Notes: generated from the sequence alone by a model not told the origin. Shown: positions 34,112 through 43,841, counted from the first letter of the stretch. The stretch: 64,000 nucleotides of DNA from Olleya aquimaris (GCF_003259525.1 NZ_QLLO01000001.1:124001-188000), one strand, 5' to 3'. Numbers and translations: made by a program.

Positions 34112-34795
34112 ATGAAAAAACTTCAATTCATTGTATTAGTAGCACTAACATTAGGTTTTGTTACAAAAAACTTTTCGCAACACGGAAATTACACTATCCA
34201 GAATGGCTTTGCACTAGGAGGAGGAATCACACAGTTTGATATTATTACAGATAATTTTAAAACGACAAAAGGAGATGGTTGGATAGGCCATATGTCTGCA
34301 ACTGTAGACATACCTCAAAAATGGTATAATATAAGCTACGGTATGCAATTGTCCGAAAACACCCTAAGTCTAAATGGATTAGCATCAAGCACATCTTCTA
34401 CGTTTCAACCTATAGACTACAAGGTTTTTGCGGTTCAAGTGGCTTTTTTATGGCATGCCAAACCATTTAGAACACCACATTTTACTATTGATTTTGGTCC
34501 TATGGTTCAATATAATAGTGACCTAGAATTAAGTAATGATAATCAAGAAGATTTTATAATAACAGATTTAGACACCGTTTTAGCCAAAGATGTTAAAGAG
34601 TTAAACAACTTTAATGTTAATGGAGCAGTAGGAGCTACTTTAGGATTTGGACACTTTAAGGTTAAGGCGCAATATATCTATGGATTTACCAATATTTTAG
34701 GCGCTTTTAACGATTCTGATTTTAATCAAACATTAAACAGACAGTTTAAAGGAAACCAAAGTATGTTAGCTTTTTCGGCAATGATTACTTTCTAA
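34112..34795 (+). CDS. Outer-membrane beta-barrel protein (PorT/OmpW-like), unknown role
   Basis: A 227-residue secreted protein. A signal peptide (1-22, ending KNFSQ) precedes alternating amphipathic strands typical of small eight-strand barrels: FALGGGITQFDIIT, ISYGMQLSENTLSLNG, VQVAFLWHAKPF, FTIDFGPMVQYN, ATLGFGHFKVKAQYIYGF and the terminal SMLAFSAMITF ending in an aromatic residue. Specific function cannot be assigned; in Bacteroidota such proteins include PorT-type assembly factors of T9SS. It is monocistronic with its own promoter and terminator. Confidence 0.75.
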   Translation: MKKLQFIVLVALTLGFVTKNFSQHGNYTIQNGFALGGGITQFDIITDNFKTTKGDGWIGHMSATVDIPQKWYNISYGMQLSENTLSLNGLASSTSSTFQPIDYKVFAVQVAFLWHAKPFRTPHFTIDFGPMVQYNSDLELSNDNQEDFIITDLDTVLAKDVKELNNFNVNGAVGATLGFGHFKVKAQYIYGFTNILGAFNDSDFNQTLNRQFKGNQSMLAFSAMITF

Positions 34796-34807
34796 AAAAC
34801 GATACTA

Positions 34808-34842
34808 TAAAAAAAGCGAGCTATTTAGCTCGCTTTTTTTTT
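34808..34842. terminator. Bidirectional terminator, outer-membrane protein / gltX
   Basis: A stem AAAAAGCGAGCTA / TAGCTCGCTTTTT with a short loop lies between converging genes. Confidence 0.9.
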
Positions 34843-34845
34843 GTT

Positions 34846-36354
34846 TTATACTGTTTCAATAAGTTTTTCTATACGTTTTATACTTTCGTTTTTACCAATC
34901 ATATACATGATATCAAAAACGTCAGGACCTTGTAACGCTCCAACTAAAGCTAGGCGTAAAGGCATCATTACTTTACCAAAACCAATCTCGTTTTTAGTAA
35001 TCCAACCTTTAATCTCTGTTTGTAGCGTGTCTACCTCAAAATTATTGATGTTTGACACAATGGATAACAATTCTGTCATTAAAGACTTAGTATCGTCTTT
35101 AAATGCTTTTTTAGAGGCTTTTTCGTCATATGTATCTGGAGCAACAAAAAAGTAATGGCTTAAATCCCAAAAGTCATTAACAAACGTTGCACGTTCTTTA
35201 ATTAATCCAATAACCAAAGCAATAAAGTTGACGTCAATATTTTTTAACTGTGAATGGTTTTTTTGGAACACTTCAGCTAATGCTTCATTGCTTTGTTCTT
35301 GCATGTAATGATGATTAAACCACTTAATTTTATCTGGATCAAAACGTGCTCCAGCTTTATTAACACGATTTAAGTCAAAAGCAGCAACTAATTCATCTAA
35401 ACTAAAAATTTCTTGTTCGGTTCCAGGATTCCAACCTAAAAAAGCTAGAAAATTAACAACCGCTTCTGCAAAATAACCTTCTTCTCTGTATCCTTTTGCG
35501 ATATCACCAAATTCTGGATCCCATTCTAAAGGAAATACCGGAAACCCTAACTTATCACCATCACGCTTACTTAATTTTCCTTTTCCTGTTGGTTTTAAGA
35601 TAAGTGGTAAGTGTGCAAATTCTGGTTTGTCCCAGCCAAATGCATCGTATAATTGATAATGAAGTGCTAAACTAGGCAACCATTCTTCCCCTCTAATAAC
35701 ATGTGAGATTTCCATTAAATGGTCATCTACAATATTAGCTAAATGGTACGTTGGCATACCATCGCTTTTAAACAAGACTTTATCATCTAAAATGTTGGTG
35801 TCAATGTTAATATCGCCACGAATAATATCTTTTAAATGAAGTGTTTGATCTTGTGGGCTTTTAAATCTAATTACATAATCCTCTCCAGCATCTAATTTAG
35901 CTTGTACTTCTTCTTCTGTAAGCGATAAAGAGTTACTAAGCTTTAAACGGTTATGCCAATTATAGATAAAGGTTTTGCCTTTAGACTCGTGATCTGTTCT
36001 GTGATAATCAAGCTCTTCTGAAGTGTCAAACGCATAGTAAGCATTTCCGCTAGCGACTAATTGGTCAGCGTATTGCTTGTATAAATGTTTACGCTCACTT
36101 TGTCTGTAGGGTCCAAAGGTTTCGTTTATATTTGGTCCTTCATCAAACGGAATGTTACACCAATTTAAGGCATCAATTATATACTGCTCTGCACCTTCTA
36201 CGTAACGATTTTGATCTGTATCTTCAATACGCAAGACAAATGTTCCGTTATGTTTTTTAGCAAATAAATAGTTAAAAAGTGCTGTACGCACACCTCCTAT
36301 ATGTAATGGTCCTGTTGGACTTGGTGCAAAACGCACTCTGATTGGTTTAGACAT
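34846..36354 (-). CDS. gltX: Glutamyl-tRNA synthetase
   Basis: A 502-residue class I synthetase. The HIGH motif is in PTGPLHIGGVRTA (about 13-25) and the KMSKS equivalent is GKLSKRDGD (about 255). The C-terminal helical anticodon-binding domain is present (GFGKVMMPLRLALVGALQGP). With glnS also in this window, this enzyme is probably Glu-specific. A canonical -7 promoter lies 20 nt upstream of the ATG. It is monocistronic and shares a bidirectional terminator with the converging outer-membrane protein gene. Confidence 0.96.
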   Translation of the reverse strand: MSKPIRVRFAPSPTGPLHIGGVRTALFNYLFAKKHNGTFVLRIEDTDQNRYVEGAEQYIIDALNWCNIPFDEGPNINETFGPYRQSERKHLYKQYADQLVASGNAYYAFDTSEELDYHRTDHESKGKTFIYNWHNRLKLSNSLSLTEEEVQAKLDAGEDYVIRFKSPQDQTLHLKDIIRGDINIDTNILDDKVLFKSDGMPTYHLANIVDDHLMEISHVIRGEEWLPSLALHYQLYDAFGWDKPEFAHLPLILKPTGKGKLSKRDGDKLGFPVFPLEWDPEFGDIAKGYREEGYFAEAVVNFLAFLGWNPGTEQEIFSLDELVAAFDLNRVNKAGARFDPDKIKWFNHHYMQEQSNEALAEVFQKNHSQLKNIDVNFIALVIGLIKERATFVNDFWDLSHYFFVAPDTYDEKASKKAFKDDTKSLMTELLSIVSNINNFEVDTLQTEIKGWITKNEIGFGKVMMPLRLALVGALQGPDVFDIMYMIGKNESIKRIEKLIETV

Positions 36355-36373
36355 GATTTAAGTATTGTTGGAG

Positions 36374-36381
36374 CAAAGATA
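36374..36381 (-). promoter_or_regulatory. -7 promoter element for gltX
   Basis: The minus strand reads TATCTTTG (TAnnTTTG), 19 nt before the gltX ATG. Confidence 0.55.
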
Positions 36382-36465
36382 GAATAGAGTAGAGGAAACA
36401 ACAAAGAAAAGAGAGTAAAGAGATGAGAATAATATAAATCTTCTGTCTTCTTATCGCTTTTTTAT

Positions 36466-37512
36466 TTAGTCTTTAACAATCATCTCCTTGGGTACACGCT
36501 TATTCATAACCGCAAACCATAATGGTGGACACAAGGACAACACCATTGAGGCTGTATAACCAAAAGGCATTTGTGGGCTATTGTCATGACAATTTAAAAT
36601 TTGATACTTTTTAGAGGATTTGTAGTGATGATCTGAATGTCTAGTTAATTCATACAAAACAATTCGACCTACAATATGATTGGAGTTCCATGAATGAATC
36701 TCTGCAACTCGCTCATAACGTCCTGTTTTAGTTTTTAATCTTAATAACCCGTAGTGCTCTATGTAATTAACGGTCTCTAACAACAGAAAACCTGAAATAC
36801 CAGCTAAAACCGCAAATAATAGTACAGCTTTACTAAAAACCAACACTATGCTTGTTAGGTATAAAAATTGAAACAAGGTATACCACAACATATCGTTTTT
36901 TACAGAAAAGAAACGTTGGTTACTATTCTTCAACAACTTGCTTTGAATCCTCCAAGCACTAAAATACTGTCTTATTGTAGAGGTAATCCAAAATGAATAT
37001 ACACTTTGATTGTATCTAGCAGTAGCTGGATCTTCTGGTGTTGCTGCGTGTAAATGGTGACCATAATTATGTTCGATATAAAAATGCATATAAAAACTTG
37101 GTAGTAGTAACGCTTTACCAATAAATCGTTCATTAGATGTTTGTCTATGACCAAGCTCGTGTGCTACGTTTATTCCGTTTGTCCCTAATACTATCCCAAC
37201 AGAAAATATTAAGCCAACAAATTCATAAGTTTCTAAAGATTGAGTATTTACTGTAATGAAGCTCCAAATTAACAACCCAAAGACTATTGGTAAATTTAAG
37301 TACAATAGCCAATCAAAAAATGTTTTATTGAGTTTGTTGTTTACTTCCTCTTCTTCTAGGTTAGAGGATTCTACAGGTAACAATAGCTCTAAAAAAGGGA
37401 TGGCTATAAAAGCATAAACAGGGGTTAAAAACACAAAAACCCCTTTAAAATAAAGCCCTATAAAAGCCATAAGCGGGATTGAATATGCTGCTAAATACTT
37501 TAAATCTTTCAT
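36466..37512 (-). CDS. AlkB-type non-haem di-iron membrane monooxygenase (alkane 1-monooxygenase family)
   Basis: A 348-residue integral membrane enzyme. All histidine boxes of the AlkB/XylM family are present: HELGH (118-122), EHNYGHHLH (147-155) and RHSDHH (291-296). The AlkB-specific NYIEHYGL (249-256) and HSWNSN (273-278) motifs are also present. About six helices embed it in the inner membrane. The family hydroxylates terminal carbons of alkanes or related chains using rubredoxin-delivered electrons; no rubredoxin gene is adjacent, so the partner must be elsewhere. The protein is shorter than Pseudomonas AlkB (about 400). It is monocistronic on the minus strand, 112 nt upstream of gltX. 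Confidence 0.88.
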   Translation of the reverse strand: MKDLKYLAAYSIPLMAFIGLYFKGVFVFLTPVYAFIAIPFLELLLPVESSNLEEEEVNNKLNKTFFDWLLYLNLPIVFGLLIWSFITVNTQSLETYEFVGLIFSVGIVLGTNGINVAHELGHRQTSNERFIGKALLLPSFYMHFYIEHNYGHHLHAATPEDPATARYNQSVYSFWITSTIRQYFSAWRIQSKLLKNSNQRFFSVKNDMLWYTLFQFLYLTSIVLVFSKAVLLFAVLAGISGFLLLETVNYIEHYGLLRLKTKTGRYERVAEIHSWNSNHIVGRIVLYELTRHSDHHYKSSKKYQILNCHDNSPQMPFGYTASMVLSLCPPLWFAVMNKRVPKEMIVKD

Positions 37513-37577
37513 AACATATAAGGGGTTTGTTATTTTGTGTAAAAATAATGTTTTACAATTTATAATTATTTACCAAT

Positions 37578-37613
37578 AAAAAAACCCTTCAATTTAATTA
37601 TTGAAGGGTTTTT
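37578..37613 (-). terminator. Terminator after the T9SS cargo gene
   Basis: An ACCCTTCAAT / ATTGAAGGGT stem with flanking A-run and T-run lies directly after the minus-strand stop at 37630. Confidence 0.85.
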
Positions 37614-37629
37614 ACTAGTAAATTATAGT

Positions 37630-39678
37630 TTACTTTTTAATAAATTTTAAGGTTTCTTTTTTACCGTCTTCTGTTTTAACTGTTATAAAGTACATGTTAC
37701 TTTGAAGGTTAGAAATGTCTATTTGCTTAACATCTGAAACTTTAGACAGTATTCTTTTTCCAAGTGTATCATAAATCTCATAAGATTTTATGTTGTTTTC
37801 ATAATGTATAGTAATAATGTCATTACTTGGGTTTGGGTAAATATACATTGAACCCTCGTTATTATTCAATGGGACATTTTGACCAAACTCTCTAAACATA
37901 GATTTTAAATACTCTCTTACTTCTTGTGTAAAAACACTTCCTGTATAAGTATTATTAGCATCAATTCTTCCACTGTTAAACGTTAATTGATAGGTCCAAG
38001 CCTCATCATAACAACTGTCGCAACAAGACGGAACATACATACCAATGACATAAAGTTTATTATTGTCAAAATAGTAATTTGGAAAATTAGTTGTAAGATT
38101 CCAAACCGGGTTTGTTGATGTTGCTGGTGGTAATTGTGTACTAAAACCACCCAAATTACTTGACCATGACCAAGAGTTTGGCGCCATATTAATAAAATCT
38201 ATTGGCGCATTAAATGGATAAGTAGTTAACTCATACACAAACCAATAATATTGGTAACCGTTGTTTATTTCTGAACATTCGTCTCCAATTAAAATAGCAT
38301 CATCTGTATTAGAAATAGTGTTAACAGACCCAATAATTTGTTGAGGATTTCCTTGGTGTTGTACAGTAATACTTAAATTTTGATCTAGTTTTTCTTGTAC
38401 AGAAATATCGTCTATAGCCAAATCATTACCATCTCCATTACCGTCTTCTTTTAAATGAATTTTAATATTAGCCTGATCATTATCACCTACAAAACATTCT
38501 GTTAACTCAATCCAATCACAAGGGTCAGATGGGTCTGCGTTAATGATTTCCCATCCATAAAGAAAGCCATTTATTTCTATCTGGATTTCTGGTAAAATAT
38601 CAAATGTACATTGTGGCATGTTTTTAAAATTAGCACACAACTTATAGTTTTTATCTGGCTGTATACTTATGGTTTGCTCCCATATAACGCTTGTTGTTCC
38701 ACTAGGTTGTTGGGTTTTTCCGTTAACAACCATAAACATATCATTATATTGATAGTTTGTAGGGTCTTGGCAATTAGAATGGTCGTTTATTGTTGCATTA
38801 AAGTTTGATGCCGAAGTAACTACATCATATTCTCCTGGATAAGTTGCAGAAGACACTGTGTATGAACTTGAAAAACTTGTATTACCAAATTCAAAATTAC
38901 CATTTTGAACTAAGTTGGTATTTTGTGTACCATCGCTAACTTCACAGCAATAAGCACCGTCATTTGTTGGTTCTGGATCAGGAATCAGGGTACTATCACA
39001 AATATCGCTTATACAGATATTGTCAATTCCAAATTTTTCATCTCCACCAGCAACGTCTACTAAATAACCTATACCGTTAACTCCAGAAATTAATGTATCC
39101 CAATCAGACGCTAATCCGGTATTTATGGTCCATTGTCCATCAGCATTACTAGGTAAATTACCTGCTGAATCACTAAAGTCAATTGGCGCACAAATTCTAA
39201 CCCAACCTAAGCTAGAGTTGATAGGTACATTTAGAACAAAAGTTGCAATTAAAGTAGAATTAGCTGGATCTGTACCATTATAGATTCGTAAAGAATTACC
39301 GCTTAACGTACCTGTTGCAATATGAAAGGTTTTAAAGTCATAACAAAAACATCCATCTCCTTGTACCATTTGTGTCCAATCTCCTGAATAATCTGTAGAA
39401 TTGTAAATCCAACTGGCACCATTACCGCAGGAACCATCATCCATAAATAAAAACACGTCACCTGGTCCGTTTTGACTACCAACATCTTCATATTTTATAG
39501 AGGTATTGATAGTTCCCCAATTATTTAAAACATTGTTTACTGGCACTCCTGGACATCCCAATCCCATAAGGCTGGTAGTTGCGTGTTGATCAAACTGTTC
39601 ACAAAAAGCAGTTTGTGCTTGCATTGTCATTATTGACATTATAAATGCCAAATAATAAATTAGTTGATTTTTTTTCAT
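37630..39678 (-). CDS. Large secreted protein with T9SS type A sorting domain
   Basis: A 682-residue extracellular protein. The signal peptide (1-21, ending MQAQ) is followed by a Cys-rich region with recurring beta-sandwich-like units (CYDFKTFHIATG near 110, then two jelly-roll-type segments such as LVQNGNFEFGNTSF and LAIDDISVQEK). The last 75 residues form a typical Por-secretion-system sorting domain: SMYIYPNPSNDIITIHY, YEIYDTLGKRILS, IDISNLQSNMYFITV and terminal KFIKK. It is therefore exported through T9SS and attached to or released from the surface. A specific binding partner or enzymatic activity cannot be read. It is monocistronic. Confidence 0.85.
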   Translation of the reverse strand: MKKNQLIYYLAFIMSIMTMQAQTAFCEQFDQHATTSLMGLGCPGVPVNNVLNNWGTINTSIKYEDVGSQNGPGDVFLFMDDGSCGNGASWIYNSTDYSGDWTQMVQGDGCFCYDFKTFHIATGTLSGNSLRIYNGTDPANSTLIATFVLNVPINSSLGWVRICAPIDFSDSAGNLPSNADGQWTINTGLASDWDTLISGVNGIGYLVDVAGGDEKFGIDNICISDICDSTLIPDPEPTNDGAYCCEVSDGTQNTNLVQNGNFEFGNTSFSSSYTVSSATYPGEYDVVTSASNFNATINDHSNCQDPTNYQYNDMFMVVNGKTQQPSGTTSVIWEQTISIQPDKNYKLCANFKNMPQCTFDILPEIQIEINGFLYGWEIINADPSDPCDWIELTECFVGDNDQANIKIHLKEDGNGDGNDLAIDDISVQEKLDQNLSITVQHQGNPQQIIGSVNTISNTDDAILIGDECSEINNGYQYYWFVYELTTYPFNAPIDFINMAPNSWSWSSNLGGFSTQLPPATSTNPVWNLTTNFPNYYFDNNKLYVIGMYVPSCCDSCYDEAWTYQLTFNSGRIDANNTYTGSVFTQEVREYLKSMFREFGQNVPLNNNEGSMYIYPNPSNDIITIHYENNIKSYEIYDTLGKRILSKVSDVKQIDISNLQSNMYFITVKTEDGKKETLKFIKK

Positions 39679-39934
39679 GATTAATAGTATTAATTAGCCT
39701 ACTCTGTTTTGGCTTTTCGGCTTCCGCCATTCACTATTAAATATACTGATAATCAGTCACTTATAAAAATATCGTTTTTATAACTGAACAGTTTAAGCTT
39801 ATAAACAAACAACTTTAATCGATTAATGGTAATTTTAATACATATAGAATTTTAACACTTTTGTAGGTTTTTACAGAGCTTTAACAGAGAGAGAAAAAAT
39901 AAAACTGTATTTTAGTAAGTTAAATAGCAGTTAC

Positions 39935-42900
39935 TTGAACAATTTCAATATCATACAGACCAAACTAGAGCAATTTATTAGAAAATATTATACTAATGAG
40001 TTGATAAAAGGTGCTATCTTATTTTTTAGTATTGGGTTGCTATACTTTATTTTTACACTTTTAATCGAGCATTTTTTATGGTTAAATTCAAGTGCTAGAA
40101 CCATTTTATTTTGGCTGTTCATTACTGTGGAAATAGCCTTGTTTGCTAAGTTTATAGCCTTACCAATAGCAAAACTATTTAAACTTCAAAAAGGAATAGA
40201 TTATAAAAAAGCATCTACTATTATTGGTAATCATTTTCCTGAAGTCAATGATAAGTTATTAAACGTTTTGCAATTAAAAGAGGAGAACAAAGCATCAGAA
40301 TTATTATTGGCAAGCATCGATCAAAAATCTGAAGAGCTCAGTCCAATTCCATTTAAAAGAGCAGTAAATTTTAAGCAAAACACAAAGTATTTAAAATATG
40401 CAGCTATTCCTGTGGCTATAGTTTTAATTTCAATTATTTCAGGAAAGTTTAATTGGTTTAGCGATAGTTATAAGCGTGTTGTAAATTACCAAACCGCTTA
40501 TGAGCCACCAGCACCATTTCAGTTTTTTGTACTAAATGATAATTTACAAACTATTGAAAACAAAGAGTTCAGGTTGATGGTTTCTACACAAGGAGAAGTA
40601 ATTCCTGAAGACGCACAAATCACGTTTAATAACGAAACTTATTATTTACAACAACGTGAAGCGGGACATTTTGAGTATGTTTTTGAACAGCCAAAACAAG
40701 ACCTTACATTTAATTTGTACGCAAACGGTATTACCTCTAAACCCTACACATTAAAAGTGGTTGAGGTACCAACTTTGCTAGGCTTTAAGATGATATTAAA
40801 TTATCCAAATTACACCAATAAACGTGATGAGGTTTTAAAAGGAGTTGGTAACGCAGTGGTTCCGCAAGGGACAAGGGTAACATGGCAATTAAATACTAAA
40901 TCTACAGATGCAGTAGATTTAATTAGTAAAGACACTTTGGCTTTTACTACAGACCAATTTGGTGTTTTTGAAGTCTCTAAAAACATTTATAATAATTTAG
41001 ATTATAATATTAGTACAAGTAATAAAAACTTAAAACATTACGAGAATTTAGCGTATAGTATCTCTGTAATTAAAGATCAATATCCAGAGCTAAAAATTGA
41101 AGCCAAAACAGATAGTTTAGACCAACAATCCTTATATTTTAAAGGTCAAGTAAGCGACGATTATGGATTAAGCAAATTACAATTGGTGTATTATCCTAAC
41201 GGAAATGAATCCGAAAAGAAAACACAAAACATTCCCATTTCTAAATCAAATTTTGACGAGTTTATTAGCGCGTTTCCAAACAATTTAATTATTGAAGAGG
41301 GTGTTTCGTACAACCTGTATTTTCAGGTGTTTGATAACGATGCGGTTAATAAAAACAAAAGCACAAAAAGTGTCGTGTATAACTACAGAAAGCGCACACA
41401 AGACGAAGACGAGCAAAAACAATTACAAGAGCAAAACCAAACTATTCAGGATTTAAATAAATCTTTAGAAAAGTTTGACAAGCAACAAAAAGAGCTTCAA
41501 GAACTATCTAAAACACAAAAAGAAAAGTCAGAACTTAATTTTAATGACAAAAAGAAATTTGAAAACTTCCTAAAGCGTCAGAAGCAGCAAGAGCAGATGA
41601 TGAAACAATTTAATAAGAAGTTAAAGGATAATTTAAACGAATTTCAAAAAGAAAATAAAGAAAAAGACCAGTTTAAAGAAGATTTAAAAGAACGTTTAAA
41701 AGACAACGAAGAACAACTTAAAAAAGACGAAAAACTTCTTGAAGAATTAGAAAAGTTAAAAGACAAATTTAGTAAAGAAGAATTCTCTGAGAAACTTGAT
41801 AATTTGGCTAAAAAGGCTAAAAGTCAGAAGCGAAGTTTAGAACAGTTATTAGAATTGACTAAGCGTTATTACGTGACCAAAAAAATGGAAAAAATTGGTG
41901 ACGAATTAGAAAAATTAGCTGAAGAGCAAAATAAGTTAGCCAACTCTAAAGACGAAGAAAACACAAAAGAGAAACAGGATGAGATTAATAAAAAGTTTGA
42001 AGACATCCAAAAGCAGTTAGAAGAACTTGAAAAAGATAACCAAGAGCTAAAAAGCCCAATGGATGTACCTCGTGATAAAAATAACGAGGAAAACATTAAA
42101 GAAGAACAACAAGAAGCAAGCGAAAAGCTTCAAGAAAAGCAAGATAGCCAAGACCAAAAAGAAAAACAAGAGAAACAACAATCTGCAAAACAAAAACAAA
42201 AAAGTGCTGCCCAAAAAATGAAAAACATGAGCATGAAAATGCAAATGCAAATGGGTGCTTCTGCACAACAACAGTTATCCGAAGATATCGAAATGTTACG
42301 TCAAATTTTGGACAATTTAGTAGTATTTTCTTTTGATGAAGAATCGTTAATGAATCAATTTAAAAGCATCGAAATTAATCATAACGAATACGCAACCTAT
42401 CTAAAAAAACAAAAAGAACTTCGTACTCATTTTGAGCATGTAGACGATAGTTTATTTGCTATTTCGTTACGTCAACCAATGTTTTCAGAAAACATCAATA
42501 GAGAGATTAACGAAGTGTATTTTAACATTGACAAATCTTTAGAACAACTGTCAGAAAATATGTTATATCAAGGCGTATCCTCTCAACAATATGCATTAAC
42601 ATCTGCTAACAATTTAGCCGACTTTTTAAGTGGAGCTTTAGACAATATGCAAATGCAAATGGGTATGCCATCTCCAGGACAAGGAGAAGGAGGTATGCCA
42701 CTACCAGATATTATAATAAGCCAAGAAGAATTAGCTAAAAAGATGGAAGACGCCATGAAAAAAGGTGAAGAAGGTAAAAAAGGAAAGGAAGGTAAAGAGG
42801 GTGAACAAGAAGAAAATGAAAAAGGAAATAAACCAGGAGACAAAGAAGGAGAGCAGGGTAAAAAAGGAAATAAAGGTAAAAAAGGTGGAGAGAATGGAGA

Positions 42901-43363
42901 AGGTCAAGGAGGTGAACAAGAAGGAGAAGATGGTTATAACGAAGATATTAATGGTGAATTATTTAAAATTTATCAAGAACAACAGCTTTTAAGACAAGCT
43001 TTAGAGGAGCGTTTAGATAAAGAAGGTTTAGGTGAAAACGGAGATGCTAAACAACTTCTAAAAGACATGGAAGAGGTAGAATTAGATTTAATAAATAAAG
43101 GATTTACTAATGAAACGCTAAGTAAAATGATGAACATTCAACATCAATTACTTAAACTTAAAAACGCTGTTTTACAACAAGGACAAGAACAAAAAAGACA
43201 ATCTGAAACTAATAAAAAAGAGTTTAAAAACACAACCATTAATCAAGTAGATAAAGCCAAACAATATTTTAATACTACAGAAATATTGAATAAGCAAACC
43301 TTACCTTTGCAACAAATTTATAAGCAAAAAGCACAACAATATTTTAAGCAAAAAGATGATTAG
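39935..43363 (+). CDS. DUF4175-type giant membrane protein with coiled coil and Gly/Lys/Glu-rich segment
   Basis: An 1142-residue protein. Three hydrophobic helices lie at the N-terminus (about 21-45, 52-75, 150-170). A region of beta-rich periplasmic-like repeats (about 190-490) follows, then a very long charged coiled coil (about 490-770; many KEQKEL/EELEKLKDK heptads). A Met/Gln-rich stretch (MSMKMQMQMGASAQQQ), a low-complexity Gly/Lys/Glu segment (about 950-1010) and a helical tail complete it. It matches the DUF4175 family of Bacteroidota. Function is unknown; the ybeY and mnmG neighbours are housekeeping. The start is TTG at 39935. The 3' end overlaps ybeY by 8 nt, so the two are coupled. 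Confidence 0.85.
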   Translation: MNNFNIIQTKLEQFIRKYYTNELIKGAILFFSIGLLYFIFTLLIEHFLWLNSSARTILFWLFITVEIALFAKFIALPIAKLFKLQKGIDYKKASTIIGNHFPEVNDKLLNVLQLKEENKASELLLASIDQKSEELSPIPFKRAVNFKQNTKYLKYAAIPVAIVLISIISGKFNWFSDSYKRVVNYQTAYEPPAPFQFFVLNDNLQTIENKEFRLMVSTQGEVIPEDAQITFNNETYYLQQREAGHFEYVFEQPKQDLTFNLYANGITSKPYTLKVVEVPTLLGFKMILNYPNYTNKRDEVLKGVGNAVVPQGTRVTWQLNTKSTDAVDLISKDTLAFTTDQFGVFEVSKNIYNNLDYNISTSNKNLKHYENLAYSISVIKDQYPELKIEAKTDSLDQQSLYFKGQVSDDYGLSKLQLVYYPNGNESEKKTQNIPISKSNFDEFISAFPNNLIIEEGVSYNLYFQVFDNDAVNKNKSTKSVVYNYRKRTQDEDEQKQLQEQNQTIQDLNKSLEKFDKQQKELQELSKTQKEKSELNFNDKKKFENFLKRQKQQEQMMKQFNKKLKDNLNEFQKENKEKDQFKEDLKERLKDNEEQLKKDEKLLEELEKLKDKFSKEEFSEKLDNLAKKAKSQKRSLEQLLELTKRYYVTKKMEKIGDELEKLAEEQNKLANSKDEENTKEKQDEINKKFEDIQKQLEELEKDNQELKSPMDVPRDKNNEENIKEEQQEASEKLQEKQDSQDQKEKQEKQQSAKQKQKSAAQKMKNMSMKMQMQMGASAQQQLSEDIEMLRQILDNLVVFSFDEESLMNQFKSIEINHNEYATYLKKQKELRTHFEHVDDSLFAISLRQPMFSENINREINEVYFNIDKSLEQLSENMLYQGVSSQQYALTSANNLADFLSGALDNMQMQMGMPSPGQGEGGMPLPDIIISQEELAKKMEDAMKKGEEGKKGKEGKEGEQEENEKGNKPGDKEGEQGKKGNKGKKGGENGEGQGGEQEGEDGYNEDINGELFKIYQEQQLLRQALEERLDKEGLGENGDAKQLLKDMEEVELDLINKGFTNETLSKMMNIQHQLLKLKNAVLQQGQEQKRQSETNKKEFKNTTINQVDKAKQYFNTTEILNKQTLPLQQIYKQKAQQYFKQKDD

Positions 43364-43775
43364 TTTTAATTACGAAACCAATTTTAAACTTACAGAAGAG
43401 GATAAAATTACAACTTGGATATCTTCTATTATAAAAAATGAAAACTGTGTTGAAGATGAAATAAATTATGTGTTTTGTAATGATGCGTATTTACACAAAT
43501 TAAATCTTGAATTCCTTCAACATGATACATTAACAGATATCATTAGTTTTGATTACTCGGTAGGAAAAAGATTACAAGGAGATATATTTATATCTGTAGA
43601 ACGAGTAGAGGATAACGCAAAAGATTTTAATGTTGATTTTGACACTGAATTACATCGTGTTATTATTCATGGTATTTTGCATTATTGTGGCTATAAAGAT
43701 AAAACAGAATCGGATGCTAAAATGATGAGGTCTAAAGAAAACGAGGCTCTAAAGGTCTTATCAGAAATGTCATAG
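43356..43775 (+). CDS. ybeY: Endoribonuclease YbeY (16S rRNA maturation)
   Basis: A 139-residue YbeY-family metalloprotein for ribosome quality control and 16S rRNA 3' processing. The core reads LHRVIIHGILHYCGYKDKT. His105 and His109 of the H-x3-H-x5-H zinc motif are present, but the third ligand position reads Lys-Asp (GYKD) instead of the usual Asp-His. I recall this as a shared trait of Bacteroidota YbeY, so it may be a lineage variant and not a defect. The 5' end lies inside the DUF4175 gene (8 nt). It is followed by the mnmG promoter. Confidence 0.92.
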   Translation: MISFNYETNFKLTEEDKITTWISSIIKNENCVEDEINYVFCNDAYLHKLNLEFLQHDTLTDIISFDYSVGKRLQGDIFISVERVEDNAKDFNVDFDTELHRVIIHGILHYCGYKDKTESDAKMMRSKENEALKVLSEMS

Positions 43776-43782
43776 TTTGTTG

Positions 43783-43790
43783 TATATTTG
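43783..43790 (+). promoter_or_regulatory. -7 promoter element for mnmG
   Basis: TATATTTG lies 52 nt before the mnmG ATG. The predicted leader would contain the parS-like palindrome at 43818. Confidence 0.6.
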
Positions 43791-43817
43791 CACGCTAATT
43801 AAAAATTAAATAAAAAC

Positions 43818-43831
43818 GTTCCACGTGGAAC
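43818..43831. other. parS-like palindrome upstream of mnmG
   Basis: GTTCCACGTGGAAC is a perfect 14-bp palindrome; with flanks (CGTTCCACGTGGAACA) it matches 15 of 16 bases of the ParB binding consensus TGTTnCACGTGnAACA. Confidence 0.65.
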
Positions 43832-43841
43832 AGTATTATAT

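Noticed and set aside
39679-39934. The repeated GGCTTTTCGGCTTCCGCC-type sequence as a hairpin or riboswitch
   Set aside because: Pairing is weak and short, with no conserved aptamer pattern; I see nothing interpretable in this 256-bp spacer.
42583-42992. Open frames on both strands within the low-complexity part of the DUF4175 gene
   Set aside because: They are by-products of the repetitive Lys/Glu/Gly codons; composition is biased and no independent start signals or homology features appear.
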